Source: Cellulomonas sp. (GTDB lineage Bacteria > Actinomycetota > Actinomycetes > Actinomycetales > Cellulomonadaceae). Taken from it: a DNA stretch of 64,000 nucleotides. Made by a program: the position numbers and the translations under genes. Location of the stretch: contig NZ_JAGIBD010000001.1 of assembly GCF_017744555.1 (NCBI RefSeq), positions 1-64,000 of the forward strand. Reading direction: 5' to 3'. Positions 10,632-20,400 of the stretch are shown here, piece by piece; position 1 is the first letter of the stretch; every line of letters begins with the position of its first letter. A model generated the notes under the pieces. It was not told where the DNA came from and made no database searches. It saw nothing but the letters and a program-made list of their open reading frames with translations.

Positions 10632-12388
10632 CGGCGACGACGAGCACGGCGGCCGACCCGGGCGCGGCCGTCCGGGTGCCCGGCGGCACGACGCGGCTCG
10701 CGACCCGCCTCGCCGCCCCCGAGCCCGGCTGGACGATCGAGGTCGACGCGATCGTCGTCGGCTCGGGCATCGCCGGCCTGACGGCGGCCCTCGAGCTGCG
10801 CACGCGCGTCCCGCGCGTCCTGCTCGTCACGAAGGACACGCTCGTGTCCGGCTCGACGGTGTGGGCGCAGGGTGGCATCGCCGCGGCGCTCGACCCGACG
10901 GACTCGCCCGCGGCGCACCTGCAGGACACGCTCGTCGCGGGCGTGGGCCTGTGCGACCCGCGCGCGGTCGAGGTGCTCGTGACGGAGGGCCCGGCGCGCG
11001 TGCGCGAGCTCGTCGCGCGGGGCGCCCGGTTCGACCGGTCGCCCGACGGCGAGATCTCGCTGACCCGGGAGGGCGGCCACCACGCGGACCGGATCGTGCA
11101 CGCGGGCGGCGACGCGACGGGCGCCGAGGTGTCGCGGGCGCTCGTCGCGCAGATCGAGGCGGTGCGTGACGACCCGGGCATCGAGGTCGTCGAGCACGCG
11201 CTCGTCCTGGACGTGCTGACCGGCCCGCCCGGACCCGACGGCCGCCCCGGTGCCGCGTGCGGCGTCACGCTGCACGTGATCGGCGAGGGGCAGCGCGACG
11301 GCGTCGGCGCGGCGCTCGCCAAGGCGGTCGTGCTCGCGACGGGCGGCATCGGTCAGGTGTTCCGCTCGTCGACGAACCCGGCGCAGGCGACGGGTGACGG
11401 CATCGCCGCGGCGCTGCGGGCGGGCGCCGCGCTGGGGGACGTGGAGTTCGTGCAGTTCCACCCGACCGTCCTGTGGGCGGGCTCGGGTGCGCGCGGCCAG
11501 CTCACGCTCGTGTCGGAGGCCGTGCGCGGCGAGGGCGCGATCCTGCTCGACACGGACGGCGTGCGGTTCATGCCCGCCGTGCACCCGATGGCCGAGCTCG
11601 CGCCCCGGGACGTCGTCGCGCACGCGATCGTCGCGCAGATGGCCGCCACGGGGTCCGAGCACGTGTGGCTCGACGCACGGCACCTCGGCGCGGACTTCCT
11701 GCGCACGCGGTTCCCGACCATCCACGAGCGCCTGCTCGAGCACGGCATCGACCTGACGACCGACCTCGTGCCCGTCGCCCCGGCCCAGCACTACCACTCG
11801 GGCGGGGTCGTGACCGACCTCGTCGGGCGGTCGTCGGTGCGCGGGCTGTACGCCGTCGGCGAGGTCGCGTGCACGGGCGTGCACGGCGCGAACCGGCTCG
11901 CGTCGAACTCGTTGCTCGAGGGCCTGGTGTTCGCGCACCGGGCGGCCCGGCACATCGCGTCCCAGGTGCAGTCGGGCGTGCTGCGGCAGTCGTCGCCCGA
12001 GCAGCGCCCCGGCGACGAGGCGCTCGTCGCGGCCGCGTCCCGCGCGCGCGTGCAGCGGATCGCGTCCGACGGGCCGGGCGTGCTGCGGTCGGGCGACGGG
12101 CTGCGGCGGGCAGGTGCCGCCCTGGCGGCGGTCCCGACGGACGCGCACGAGCGGCTCGACGACGGCCGGCTGCTCGCGCACCCGCAGGTCGCCGAGTGGG
12201 AGACGACCAACGTGCACGCGGTCGCGACCGTGCTCACGACCACGGCGCTCGAGCGCGAGGAGAGCCGCGGCGGGCACGCCCGGTCCGACTTCCCGGCGAC
12301 CGACCCGGACTGGCAGGTGCGGATCGAGGTCGCGCTCGATCCGGACGGGACCGTGACGACCCGCCGGTCGGAGTCGACGCTCCGTTAG
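10628..12388 (+). CDS. nadB: L-aspartate oxidase
   Basis: Oxidises L-aspartate to iminoaspartate, the first step of de novo NAD synthesis. The FAD-binding motif [15 protein letters not shown] lies near residues 42-56, followed by [12 protein letters not shown], the active-site region VQFHPT, and the late flavoprotein motif [16 protein letters not shown]. The GTG at 10628 overlaps the panD stop (GTGA) and gives 586 residues. The next NAD gene, nadC, is not adjacent but about 10 kb away, beyond two xylanase genes. NadA is not in the window. Confidence 0.95.
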   Translation: MTATTSTAADPGAAVRVPGGTTRLATRLAAPEPGWTIEVDAIVVGSGIAGLTAALELRTRVPRVLLVTKDTLVSGSTVWAQGGIAAALDPTDSPAAHLQDTLVAGVGLCDPRAVEVLVTEGPARVRELVARGARFDRSPDGEISLTREGGHHADRIVHAGGDATGAEVSRALVAQIEAVRDDPGIEVVEHALVLDVLTGPPGPDGRPGAACGVTLHVIGEGQRDGVGAALAKAVVLATGGIGQVFRSSTNPAQATGDGIAAALRAGAALGDVEFVQFHPTVLWAGSGARGQLTLVSEAVRGEGAILLDTDGVRFMPAVHPMAELAPRDVVAHAIVAQMAATGSEHVWLDARHLGADFLRTRFPTIHERLLEHGIDLTTDLVPVAPAQHYHSGGVVTDLVGRSSVRGLYAVGEVACTGVHGANRLASNSLLEGLVFAHRAARHIASQVQSGVLRQSSPEQRPGDEALVAAASRARVQRIASDGPGVLRSGDGLRRAGAALAAVPTDAHERLDDGRLLAHPQVAEWETTNVHAVATVLTTTALEREESRGGHARSDFPATDPDWQVRIEVALDPDGTVTTRRSESTLR

Positions 12389-12407
12389 GCGCGCGGCGGC
12401 TCACGAA

Positions 12408-12423
12408 GTGGCGTCCATGCCAC
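12408..12423 (+). terminator. short hairpin after nadB
   Basis: GTGGC and GCCAC form a 5-bp stem with a 6-nt loop 20 nt after the nadB stop. It is weak and lacks a T-tract, but it is the only candidate terminator in the 216-bp gap before the first xylanase gene. Confidence 0.25.
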
Positions 12424-12511
12424 GGACCACCGCTCGCGGGATCCGGCTGACGCGGGGACGTCAGCATGTGCGCGCTCACATCGGCGTCGCCGATACTTGA
12501 AAGCCGCGTTC

Positions 12512-12535
12512 TGCAAGTTTCGAACGAAACGTGCA
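12512..12535. promoter_or_regulatory. 24-bp inverted repeat, likely operator
   Basis: TGCA-A-GTTTCG followed by AA and CGAAAC-G-TGCA is an 11-nt-armed inverted repeat with one mismatched pair and a 2-nt centre. It lies immediately upstream of the promoter block shared by both xylanase genes, where a repressor or activator of xylan use would bind. Confidence 0.6.
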
Positions 12536-12566
12536 TTGCGGGTGATCCACCACGATGCGTACCTTG
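12529..12566 (+). promoter_or_regulatory. promoter block of first GH10 gene
   Basis: ACGTGCATTG (12529-12538) and TACCTTG (12560-12566) recur with the same order and nearly the same spacing before the second GH10 gene. TACCTT fits the TANNNT -10 pattern. The transcript would have a leader of about 30 nt containing AAAGGAG at 12592-12598. Confidence 0.6.
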
Positions 12567-12604
12567 GTCACGCCTCAGCATGGATCTGCGCAAAGGAGCG
12601 TCGG

Positions 12605-15600
12605 ATGAAGCGACCTCGGGTCGTCGAAAGTATCGGAGTCGGCATCTCAGCGGCAGCGCTGGCCATCGCCCCCATCGCCGGTGTCGCGCTTGCGGCTCCC
12701 GCCTCGGCAGCCGACACCGTCGTCCTCAGCAACGACTTCGAGGACGGCACCTACACCCCGTGGGGCCCGCGCGGCCCGGTGACCCTCGCGGTCACGGACA
12801 CCGACGCGCACGCGGGGACGCACAGCCTCTCGGTCACCGGCCGCACCGGTGACTGGAACGGCGCCGCCACGAGCGTCGCCACCCTCTTCCAGGCGGGTAC
12901 CCCGTACACGGTCGAGGCGTGGGTCAAGCTCGCGCCGGGCACCACGGGCTCGTCGGGCATGCACTTCACGGTGCAGGAGACGTCGGCCGCGGGTGACGCG
13001 TACACGTGGGTCGGCGGCGCCGTCACCACGACCGCCGACGGCTGGGTCAAGATCGGCGGCACGTACACCAAGCCCGCCGCGGCCACGGCCGCGACCCTCT
13101 ACATCGAGGCGGCCAACATCGACAGCACCTCGCCGAGCTACCTCGTGGACGACATCTCGATCACGGGCGCGGAGGTCCCGCCGCCCGACACGTCGGTCGT
13201 CCCGGGCGGGGCGGTCGACCCGGTGCTGACCCCGTCGGTCGCCGCGCGCGGCACGGGCAACGTCGCGGCGCTCACGTTCGACGACGGCCCCAACGGCGAG
13301 ACGACGACGCAGCTGCTGGACTACCTGCAGGCCAACGGGCTGCACGCGACGTTCTGCGTGATCGGCCAGAACATCCAGGCCAGCGGCGGCGCGGACATCC
13401 TCAAGCGGATCGTCAGCGACGGGCACACCCTGTGCAACCACTCGACGGACTACGCCGACATGGGCGGCCTGACGCTCGAGCAGGCGCAGGACAAGATGAA
13501 GCAGAACCTCGCGATCATCCGCGACGCGCTCGGCGACCCGAACGCCCAGGTGCCGTTCTTCCGGGCGCCCAACGGCAGCTGGGGCTCGAACGTCGCGGCC
13601 GCGGCCGTCTCGCTCGGCATGCAGCCTCTCGGCGTCACGAACACGATCTCCGACTGGGAGACGCAGGACGTCGACACCCTCACCGCGAACCTGCGCACGG
13701 CGATGAAGCCCGGCCAGATCGTGCTCACGCACGACGGCGGCGGTGACCGGTCCGGCACGCTGGCGGCCGTCAAGACGGTCGTGAGCGAGCGGCTCGCGCT
13801 CGGCTGGCAGTTCAGCCTGCCGGTCGGTGGCCCCGCGGACGACGGCGGCTCGTCGGGCGTCTCGGCCCTGTCCAACGACTTCGAGACGGACCTCGGCGCG
13901 TGGGGTGCCCGCGGTGACGGGACCAACCCCGTCGTCAGCCTCAGCACCACCGAGGCGCACGGCGGCACGCAGTCCGCGAGCGTCGCGGACCGCACGCAGG
14001 GCTGGCACGGCCTCGGCGCGTCGGTGACCGGCGTCTTCGCGACGGGCCGCACGTACAACATCTCGGCGTGGGTCAAGCTCCCCGACGGCACCGCCGACCC
14101 GGCGGACGTGCGCCTGAGCATCCAGCGCGACAACGCGGGCACGTCGTCGTACGACACGATCGCCACGGCCACGGGCGTCACGTCCGGTGCGTGGGTGCAG
14201 ATCAGCGCGCAGTACACGATGGCCGCGGCCGAGACGGCGCTGCTGTACTTCGAGACCGCGTCGGGCACGTCGTCGTTCCTCGTCGACGACGTCGTGGTGA
14301 CGGGCAACACGGCGCCGCCGGTGCAGACGGGCATCCCGTCGCTGCAGGACGTGGTGCCGTGGCCGCTCGGTGTCGCGATCGACAGCCGCGAGACCACCGG
14401 CACGGGCGAGACGCTGGTCAGCAAGCACTACGACCAGATCACCGCCGAGAACGACATGAAGCCGGAGGAGATCCAGCCGACCGAGGGCACGTTCACGTTC
14501 GGTGACGCCGACGCGCTCGTCGACTACGCGATCGCCCACGGTGACCGCGTGCACGGCCACACGCTCGTGTGGCACAGCCAGACGCCGGCGTGGTTCTTCG
14601 AGCACACCGACGGCACGCCGCTCACGGACAGCGCGGACGACCAGGCCCTGCTGCTCCAGCGGATGAAGACGCACATCGACACCGTCGCCGAGCACTTCCG
14701 CGAGAAGTACGGCGAGTACGGCACGGCCGGCAACCCGATCGTGTCGTTCGACGTGGTCAACGAGGTCATCGACGAGAGCCAGGCCGACGGCATGCGCCGC
14801 AGCCCGTGGTTCGACGTCCTCGGCAAGGACTTCGTCGCCAAGGCGTTCGAGTACGCGAGCCAGGCGTTCAACGGCGGCGACACCACCGACCCGGCGGTGA
14901 AGCTCTTCATCAACGACTACAACACCGAGCAGCCCGCCAAGCGGCAGGCGATGTTCACGCTCCTGCAGGACCTGATCGCCCAGGGCGTCCCGGTGGACGG
15001 CGTCGGCAACCAGTTCCACCTGAGCCTGTCGACGTCGATCTCCAGCCTGAAGGAGACGCTCGACCTGTTCGGCACGCTGCCGATCCTGCAGAACGTCAGC
15101 GAGTTGGACGTCGTGGTCGACGGGACGATCACGCAGAACAAGCTCGTGCAGCAGGGGTACTACTACAAGGACCTGTTCGACCTGCTGCGCACCTACCCCG
15201 ACCTGTTCGCGGTGACGATCTGGGGTCCGTACGACTCCCGCTCGTGGCGCAGCGAGGGCCGGCCGCTGCCGTTCGACGGCGACCTGCAGGCCAAGCCGGC
15301 CTACTGGGGCATCGCCGACCCGTCGCAGCTGCCGGCGCTCACGCTGTCCGCGCTCGCGCACGCCGGTGACCCGGCGGGCCCGGACGCGCACGACTGGGCG
15401 CTGCTGCCGAACACGCAGATCGGTACGACCGCGTCGGGCTTCCAGGTCCGCTGGTCGGCCGACCACCTGACGGCGTTCGTGCACGTCGCCGACGCCACGA
15501 ACGACGGTGCCGCCGACAAGGTCGACCTGTTCACGGCCGGTGGCACGAAGGTCACGGTCGACCGGACCGGGGCCGGCGGCGTGGTCGCGGAGGTGGAGGG

Positions 15601-17203
15601 CGGCTACGACGTCGTCGCGACGCTCGCGGCCCCGGCCCTGACGCAGGGCGGCACCGCGCCGTTCGACGTCCGGACCACCGACGGCGCCACCGGCACGGTC
15701 GCGTCGTGGAACGACCTCACGCACCACCAGGAGGACGGCGCGCACCTCGGCTCGCTCGACCTCGTCGAGGCCGTCGGCTACGTGGCGGTCCCGAAGGTGG
15801 AGGCGGCGCCGGCGATCGACGGCGACGTCGACGCGGCGTGGGCCGACGCGCCGGTCGTGACGACGGAGACGCTCGTCGAGGGCGCGGCGGACGGTGCCAC
15901 GGCGCAGGTCAAGGCGCTGTGGACGGACGACGCGCTGCACCTGCTGTTCGAGGTGACGGACCCGTCGCTCGACGCGGGCTCGAGCAACGCCTGGGAGCAG
16001 GACTCGGTCGAGACGTTCCTCGACCCGGTCAACGCGAAGAACGGCTCGTACCTGCCGGACGACGGCCAGTACCGGGTCAACTTCGAGAACTTCCAGTCCG
16101 TGAGCGGGGACCTGAACGTCATCGGGGACCGGCTGACGAGCGCGACGAAGGTCGTCGACGGCGGCTACGTCGTCGAGGAGTCCATCAAGTTCGGCCGCAC
16201 CGCGGCCGTGGGCGACCTGACCGGCGTCGACTTCCAGGTCAACGACGGCACCGCGGGTGTCCGCACGTCGGTCCACTCGTGGACCGACCCGACGGGCCGC
16301 TCGTACCAGAACACGACCCGCTGGGGTGTCGCCGAGCTCGTCGGGCCGGTGGCTCCACCGCTCGCGGCGCCGCAGGTCACGCAGCAGCCGCAGTCGGTGT
16401 CCGGCGCGTTCGGCTCGGAGGTCACCCTCACGGCCGCCGCGTCCGGCTCGCCGACGCCGACGGTCCAGTGGCAGGTCCTGACGGACGGCTGGCTGTGGAC
16501 GCACAAGTGGAAGGACGTGCCGGGCGCGACGAGCCCGAACCTCACGGTCACGCTCGACGCCAAGCACGACGGCGCGACCTACCGGGCGGTGTTCACGAAC
16601 TCGGAGGGTTCGGCGACCACGGACAAGGCGACGGTCACCGTGGCGAAGGCCAAGCCGGTCGTCACGACGCAGCCGCAGTCCGTGAGCGGGGCGCTCGGCT
16701 CGACGGTGAAGCTCACCGCGGCGGCCTCCGGGTACCCGGTGCCGACGGTCCGGTGGGAGGAGCGTGCGGCGGGCTCGTCGAAGTGGCGGCCCGCGGCCGG
16801 GCACGGCGCCACGCTGTCGGTGAAGGTCAGCGCGAAGACCGACGGCACGCGGTACCGCGCGGTGTTCACCAACCGGCTGGGCTCGGCGACGACCGAGGCC
16901 GCGACCGTGACGGTGGCGCCCACTGCGCCGTCGATCACGTCGCAGCCGAAGGACGTGACCGCCAGGTCGGGCTCGACCGCGAAGTTCACGGTCGGCGTGA
17001 CCGGGTACCCGGCACCGACGGTGCAGTGGTACCAGAAGGCGAAGGGTTCGTCGTCGTGGGCCAAGGTCCCCGGCGCCACGAGCACGACGCTCAGCGTCGC
17101 CGTGAAGCCGAGCAGTGACGGTACGCAGTACCGGGCCGTGGCGACGAGCTCGGCCGGTTCGGCGACCTCGTCGGCGGCGACCCTGGTGGTCAGGCGCAGC
17201 TGA
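12605..17203 (+). CDS. secreted modular CE4 deacetylase / GH10 xylanase
   Basis: 1,532 residues. Order: Sec signal peptide (1-36, ending APASAA), CBM4/9-type module (about 38-187), NodB/CE4 polysaccharide deacetylase (about 215-405; TFDDGP with D226 and D227, FFRAPNGSWG, IVLTHDGGG), second CBM4/9 module (about 420-567), GH10 endo-xylanase (about 575-905; acid/base E720 in FDVVNEV, nucleophile E833 in VSELDV), a degenerate then a clear CBM9-like module (about 920-1255), and three Ig-like repeats to the end. It would deacetylate and cut xylan outside the cell. No anchor is visible. The ATG at 12605 follows AAAGGAG by 6 nt; the open frame extends 36 codons upstream without signals. The CE4 metal motif reads HSTDY where a second His is usual. 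Confidence 0.93.
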   Translation: MKRPRVVESIGVGISAAALAIAPIAGVALAAPASAADTVVLSNDFEDGTYTPWGPRGPVTLAVTDTDAHAGTHSLSVTGRTGDWNGAATSVATLFQAGTPYTVEAWVKLAPGTTGSSGMHFTVQETSAAGDAYTWVGGAVTTTADGWVKIGGTYTKPAAATAATLYIEAANIDSTSPSYLVDDISITGAEVPPPDTSVVPGGAVDPVLTPSVAARGTGNVAALTFDDGPNGETTTQLLDYLQANGLHATFCVIGQNIQASGGADILKRIVSDGHTLCNHSTDYADMGGLTLEQAQDKMKQNLAIIRDALGDPNAQVPFFRAPNGSWGSNVAAAAVSLGMQPLGVTNTISDWETQDVDTLTANLRTAMKPGQIVLTHDGGGDRSGTLAAVKTVVSERLALGWQFSLPVGGPADDGGSSGVSALSNDFETDLGAWGARGDGTNPVVSLSTTEAHGGTQSASVADRTQGWHGLGASVTGVFATGRTYNISAWVKLPDGTADPADVRLSIQRDNAGTSSYDTIATATGVTSGAWVQISAQYTMAAAETALLYFETASGTSSFLVDDVVVTGNTAPPVQTGIPSLQDVVPWPLGVAIDSRETTGTGETLVSKHYDQITAENDMKPEEIQPTEGTFTFGDADALVDYAIAHGDRVHGHTLVWHSQTPAWFFEHTDGTPLTDSADDQALLLQRMKTHIDTVAEHFREKYGEYGTAGNPIVSFDVVNEVIDESQADGMRRSPWFDVLGKDFVAKAFEYASQAFNGGDTTDPAVKLFINDYNTEQPAKRQAMFTLLQDLIAQGVPVDGVGNQFHLSLSTSISSLKETLDLFGTLPILQNVSELDVVVDGTITQNKLVQQGYYYKDLFDLLRTYPDLFAVTIWGPYDSRSWRSEGRPLPFDGDLQAKPAYWGIADPSQLPALTLSALAHAGDPAGPDAHDWALLPNTQIGTTASGFQVRWSADHLTAFVHVADATNDGAADKVDLFTAGGTKVTVDRTGAGGVVAEVEGGYDVVATLAAPALTQGGTAPFDVRTTDGATGTVASWNDLTHHQEDGAHLGSLDLVEAVGYVAVPKVEAAPAIDGDVDAAWADAPVVTTETLVEGAADGATAQVKALWTDDALHLLFEVTDPSLDAGSSNAWEQDSVETFLDPVNAKNGSYLPDDGQYRVNFENFQSVSGDLNVIGDRLTSATKVVDGGYVVEESIKFGRTAAVGDLTGVDFQVNDGTAGVRTSVHSWTDPTGRSYQNTTRWGVAELVGPVAPPLAAPQVTQQPQSVSGAFGSEVTLTAAASGSPTPTVQWQVLTDGWLWTHKWKDVPGATSPNLTVTLDAKHDGATYRAVFTNSEGSATTDKATVTVAKAKPVVTTQPQSVSGALGSTVKLTAAASGYPVPTVRWEERAAGSSKWRPAAGHGATLSVKVSAKTDGTRYRAVFTNRLGSATTEAATVTVAPTAPSITSQPKDVTARSGSTAKFTVGVTGYPAPTVQWYQKAKGSSSWAKVPGATSTTLSVAVKPSSDGTQYRAVATSSAGSATSSAATLVVRRS
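12625..12636 (+). promoter_or_regulatory. CGAAAGTATCGG motif inside the signal-peptide codons
   Basis: The motif occupies codons 7-11 of the first GH10 gene. A near-identical CGAAACTATCGG occurs at the same place in the second gene and CGAAAGTGTCGG upstream of it. It resembles CGAA-N-TTCG repeats described for actinobacterial xylan regulators. It uses GAA and AGT codons that are uncommon in this GC-rich segment. Confidence 0.4.
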
Positions 17204-17213
17204 CCACCCCCGT

Positions 17214-17250
17214 CTGCGCCCCCGGGACCCGCACGGTCCCGGGGGCGCAG
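17214..17250 (+). terminator. strong terminator after first GH10 gene
   Basis: A perfect 16-bp stem (17214-17229 with 17235-17250) closes on the 5-nt loop CGCAC, 10 nt after the stop codon. No T-tract follows, as is common in high-GC actinobacteria. It makes the two xylanase genes separate transcription units. Confidence 0.8.
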
Positions 17251-17332
17251 TGCTGTCCGGAGATCGCGTCCGTGTCGTCACCCGGTGGTGGACACGGCGC
17301 GCGACGCCGTGCGAGGCGAACGGGTGAATCGT

Positions 17333-17367
17333 GTGTCGGATTTCGGACGATTCTCGAAAGTGTCGGA
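17333..17367 (+). promoter_or_regulatory. repeat-rich upstream control region of second GH10 gene
   Basis: GTGTCGGA occurs as a direct repeat at 17333-17340 and 17360-17367. Between them TTTCG (17341-17345) and CGAAA (17355-17359) form an inverted pair, and CGAAAGTGTCGG spans 17355-17366. This probably is a regulator-binding region upstream of the promoter at 17403-17439. Confidence 0.5.
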
Positions 17368-17402
17368 CGGAAGACCGATCAATCGCGCGGTCATCACCCG
17401 AT

Positions 17403-17439
17403 ACGTGCATTGTTTCCGCAGGATGGCACCCCTACCTTG
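17403..17439 (+). promoter_or_regulatory. promoter block of second GH10 gene
   Basis: ACGTGCATTG (17403-17412) and TACCTTG (17433-17439) match the block upstream of the first GH10 gene, with 20 instead of 21 nt between them. AAAGGAG (17464-17470) follows at an equivalent distance. Confidence 0.6.
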
Positions 17440-17475
17440 TGCCGGATACCTGTCGGAGCACGCAAAGGAGCGTCG

Positions 17476-20400
17476 ATGAGACGGCGTAGGTTGTTCGAAA
17501 CTATCGGGGGTGCGATCGCGGCTGTCGCCGTGGTGGCCGTCCCCATCGCGGCGGGTCTGGGCGCCAACGCCGCGCCCGCCCCCGTGGTCGTCTCGTCCGT
17601 CGACTTCGAGGACGGCACCACCGGCACCTGGTTCCAGAGCGGCGGGCCGACGCTCGGCGTCGTCGCCGACGGCGCCGGCAAGGTGCTGAGCGTCTCCAAC
17701 CGCACCAACTCGTGGGACACCCTGCAGTCGCCCACCGGCCTGTTCGAGGCCGGCACGCAGTACACGCTGTCCGCGCGCGTGAAGCTCGCGGCCGGCACCA
17801 CCGGCACGGCCCAGGCGCACTTCACGGTCGCCGACGGCACGTACGCCTGGGTCGGCACGACGAACGTCGACGAGTCCGGATGGGCCACGGTGTCCGGCAC
17901 GTACACGCTGCCGGGTACGGCCACCGCGTCCACGACGGGCGTCTCGTTCGAGGTCGGCGCGATCGGCGGCGTGCTGCCGAGCTTCCTGCTCGACGACGTC
18001 CTCATCACCAAGCCCGCGGCAGCACCGGTGACCCCGACGGTCGACACCGTCTCCGCCGTGGACTTCGAGGACGGCACCAACGGCTCCTGGTCGCAGAGCG
18101 GCTCGCCGACCCTCGCGATCGTGGCCGACGGCGGCAGCCAGGTCCTGTCGGTCAGCGGCCGGGCGAACTCGTGGGACACGATCCAGTCCCCGACGGGCAT
18201 CTTCGAGGCGGGCAAGGAGTACACGCTCTCGATGCGCGTGAAGCTCGCCGCCGGCACCACCGGGTCGACGCAGGCGCACTTCACGGTCGCCGACGGCTCG
18301 TACACGTGGGTCGGCGCGACGACGGTCGACGCGAACGGCTGGACCACGGTCACGGGCACGTACACGCTGCTCGGCACGGCCACCGCGGCCACCACGAAGG
18401 TCTCGATCGAGGCGGACGCCATCGGCGGCGTGCTCCCGAGCTTCCTCGTCGACGACATCCTCGTCACGACCGCGGGCGGCAGCACGACGACCCCGGTCGA
18501 CCCGACCTTCGTGCCCGGCGGCGCGATCAACCCGACGACCACGCCGGTCACCACCGCGGCGGGCACGGGCGACCGTTCCGCGCTCACGTTCGACGACGGC
18601 CCGAACGGTGCGACGACCGTCGCGCTGCTCGACTTCCTCAAGTCGAAGAACCTGCACGCGACGTTCTGCGTCATCGGCCAGAACGTCACGGCGCCCGGTG
18701 GCGCCGCGGTGCTGCAGCGGATCGTGGCCGACGGCCACACCCTGTGCAACCACTCGACGGACTACTCCGACATGGGCTCGCTCACGTCGGCGCAGGCCAC
18801 GCAGAAGATGAAGGACAACCTCGCGATCATCCGGACGGCCCTCGGCAACCCGAACCAGCAGGTGCCGTTCTTCCGTGCCCCGAACGGCTCGTGGGGCTCG
18901 CACCTCGCGGCCGACGCGGTCGCGCTCGGCATGCAGCCGCTCGGGGTCACGAACACCATCAACGACTGGGACGCCGCGACGCAGGCGGACGTCGAGCTCC
19001 TCAAGTCCAACCTGCGCACCTCGATGAAGAACGGCCAGATCGTGCTCATGCACGACGGTGGCGGCGACCGCACGAACACCGTCGCGGCGGCCCAGGCCGT
19101 CATCCAGGAGCGCCTCGACCTCGGCTGGACGTTCACGCTGCCGTCGGTGACGGTCGCCCCCACGCAGGCGCCCGGCGACACCGCCCTCAGCACGGACTTC
19201 GAGAGCGGCATGGACGGCTGGTACGTCCGTGACACCGGCAGCGGCAGCCCGACGGCCGCGATCACCACGACGGACAAGCACGGCGGCGCGCAGTCGGCGC
19301 TCGTCAGCAACCGGTCGTCGCAGGGCCAGGGCCTCGCGCACGACACCGCGGGCGTGCTCGTCGGCGGCAACCGGTACGACCTGTCGGCGTGGATCAAGTT
19401 CGCCGCCGACCAGACGCCCGGCGAGGTCGTCTTCAGCGTCAAGGCCGGCAACCAGTACCTCAACCTGCTCGCGTTCGCCGACATGTCGAACTCGCAGTGG
19501 GTCCACGTGACGGGCAAGTTCGTCGCACCCGCAGGGGCCGAGCAGCTCTACTTCGAGACGAGGTGGGCGAACGGCGCGGCCGGCAACATCTCGCCGTTCA
19601 TGTTCGACGACATCACGCTCACGGTCGTGGCGCCGCTCGGCATCGAGACGAACCTCGTCCCGATCAAGAGCACCACCGACTTCGCCGTCGGTGCCGCGGT
19701 CTCCAGCCCGGACAAGCCGTACTCCGACCTCGTGGTCAAGCACTTCGACCAGGTCACGCCGGAGAACACGATGAAGCCGGAGTCCTGGTACACCGGCGAC
19801 GCGGCGCACACGTTCGTCACGACGAACGCGGGGGCGGACGCCCTCATGACGTTCGCCCGCGACAACGGGACGAAGGTCTACGGGCACGTGCTCGTGTGGC
19901 ACGGCCAGACGCCGGACTGGTTCTTCCAGCACGCGGACGGCAGTTGGCTCACGAGCAGCCCGGCCGACCAGCAGGTCCTCAAGGACCGGATGCGCACGCA
20001 CATCGACAACGTCGCGAAGTACCTGAGCGACAAGTTCGGCAAGTTCGGCAGCGCCACCAACCCGCTGTACGCGTTCGACGTGGTCAACGAGACCGTGTCC
20101 GACACGAGCGGCGGCACGCCGGACGGGCTGCGCAACAGCCACTGGCACGACGTGCTCGGTGAGCAGTTCATCGACCTGGCGTTCCAGTACGCGAACGAGT
20201 CGTTCAACGGCACGTACGCCGCGGCGGGCCAGGCCCACCCGGTGACGCTGTTCATCAACGACTACAACTCGGAGCTGCCCGGCAAGCAGAAGCGGTACCA
20301 CGACCTCATCGAGCGGCTCCTCGCTCGTGACGTGCCGCTCGACGGCGTGGGCCACCAGCTCCACGTCAGCATGTCGCTGCCGGTCGCGACCCTCGGCGAC

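Noticed and set aside
12497..12604. Start of the first xylanase 36 codons upstream
   Set aside because: No ribosome-binding site there, no signal peptide would result, and it would put the promoter block inside the gene.
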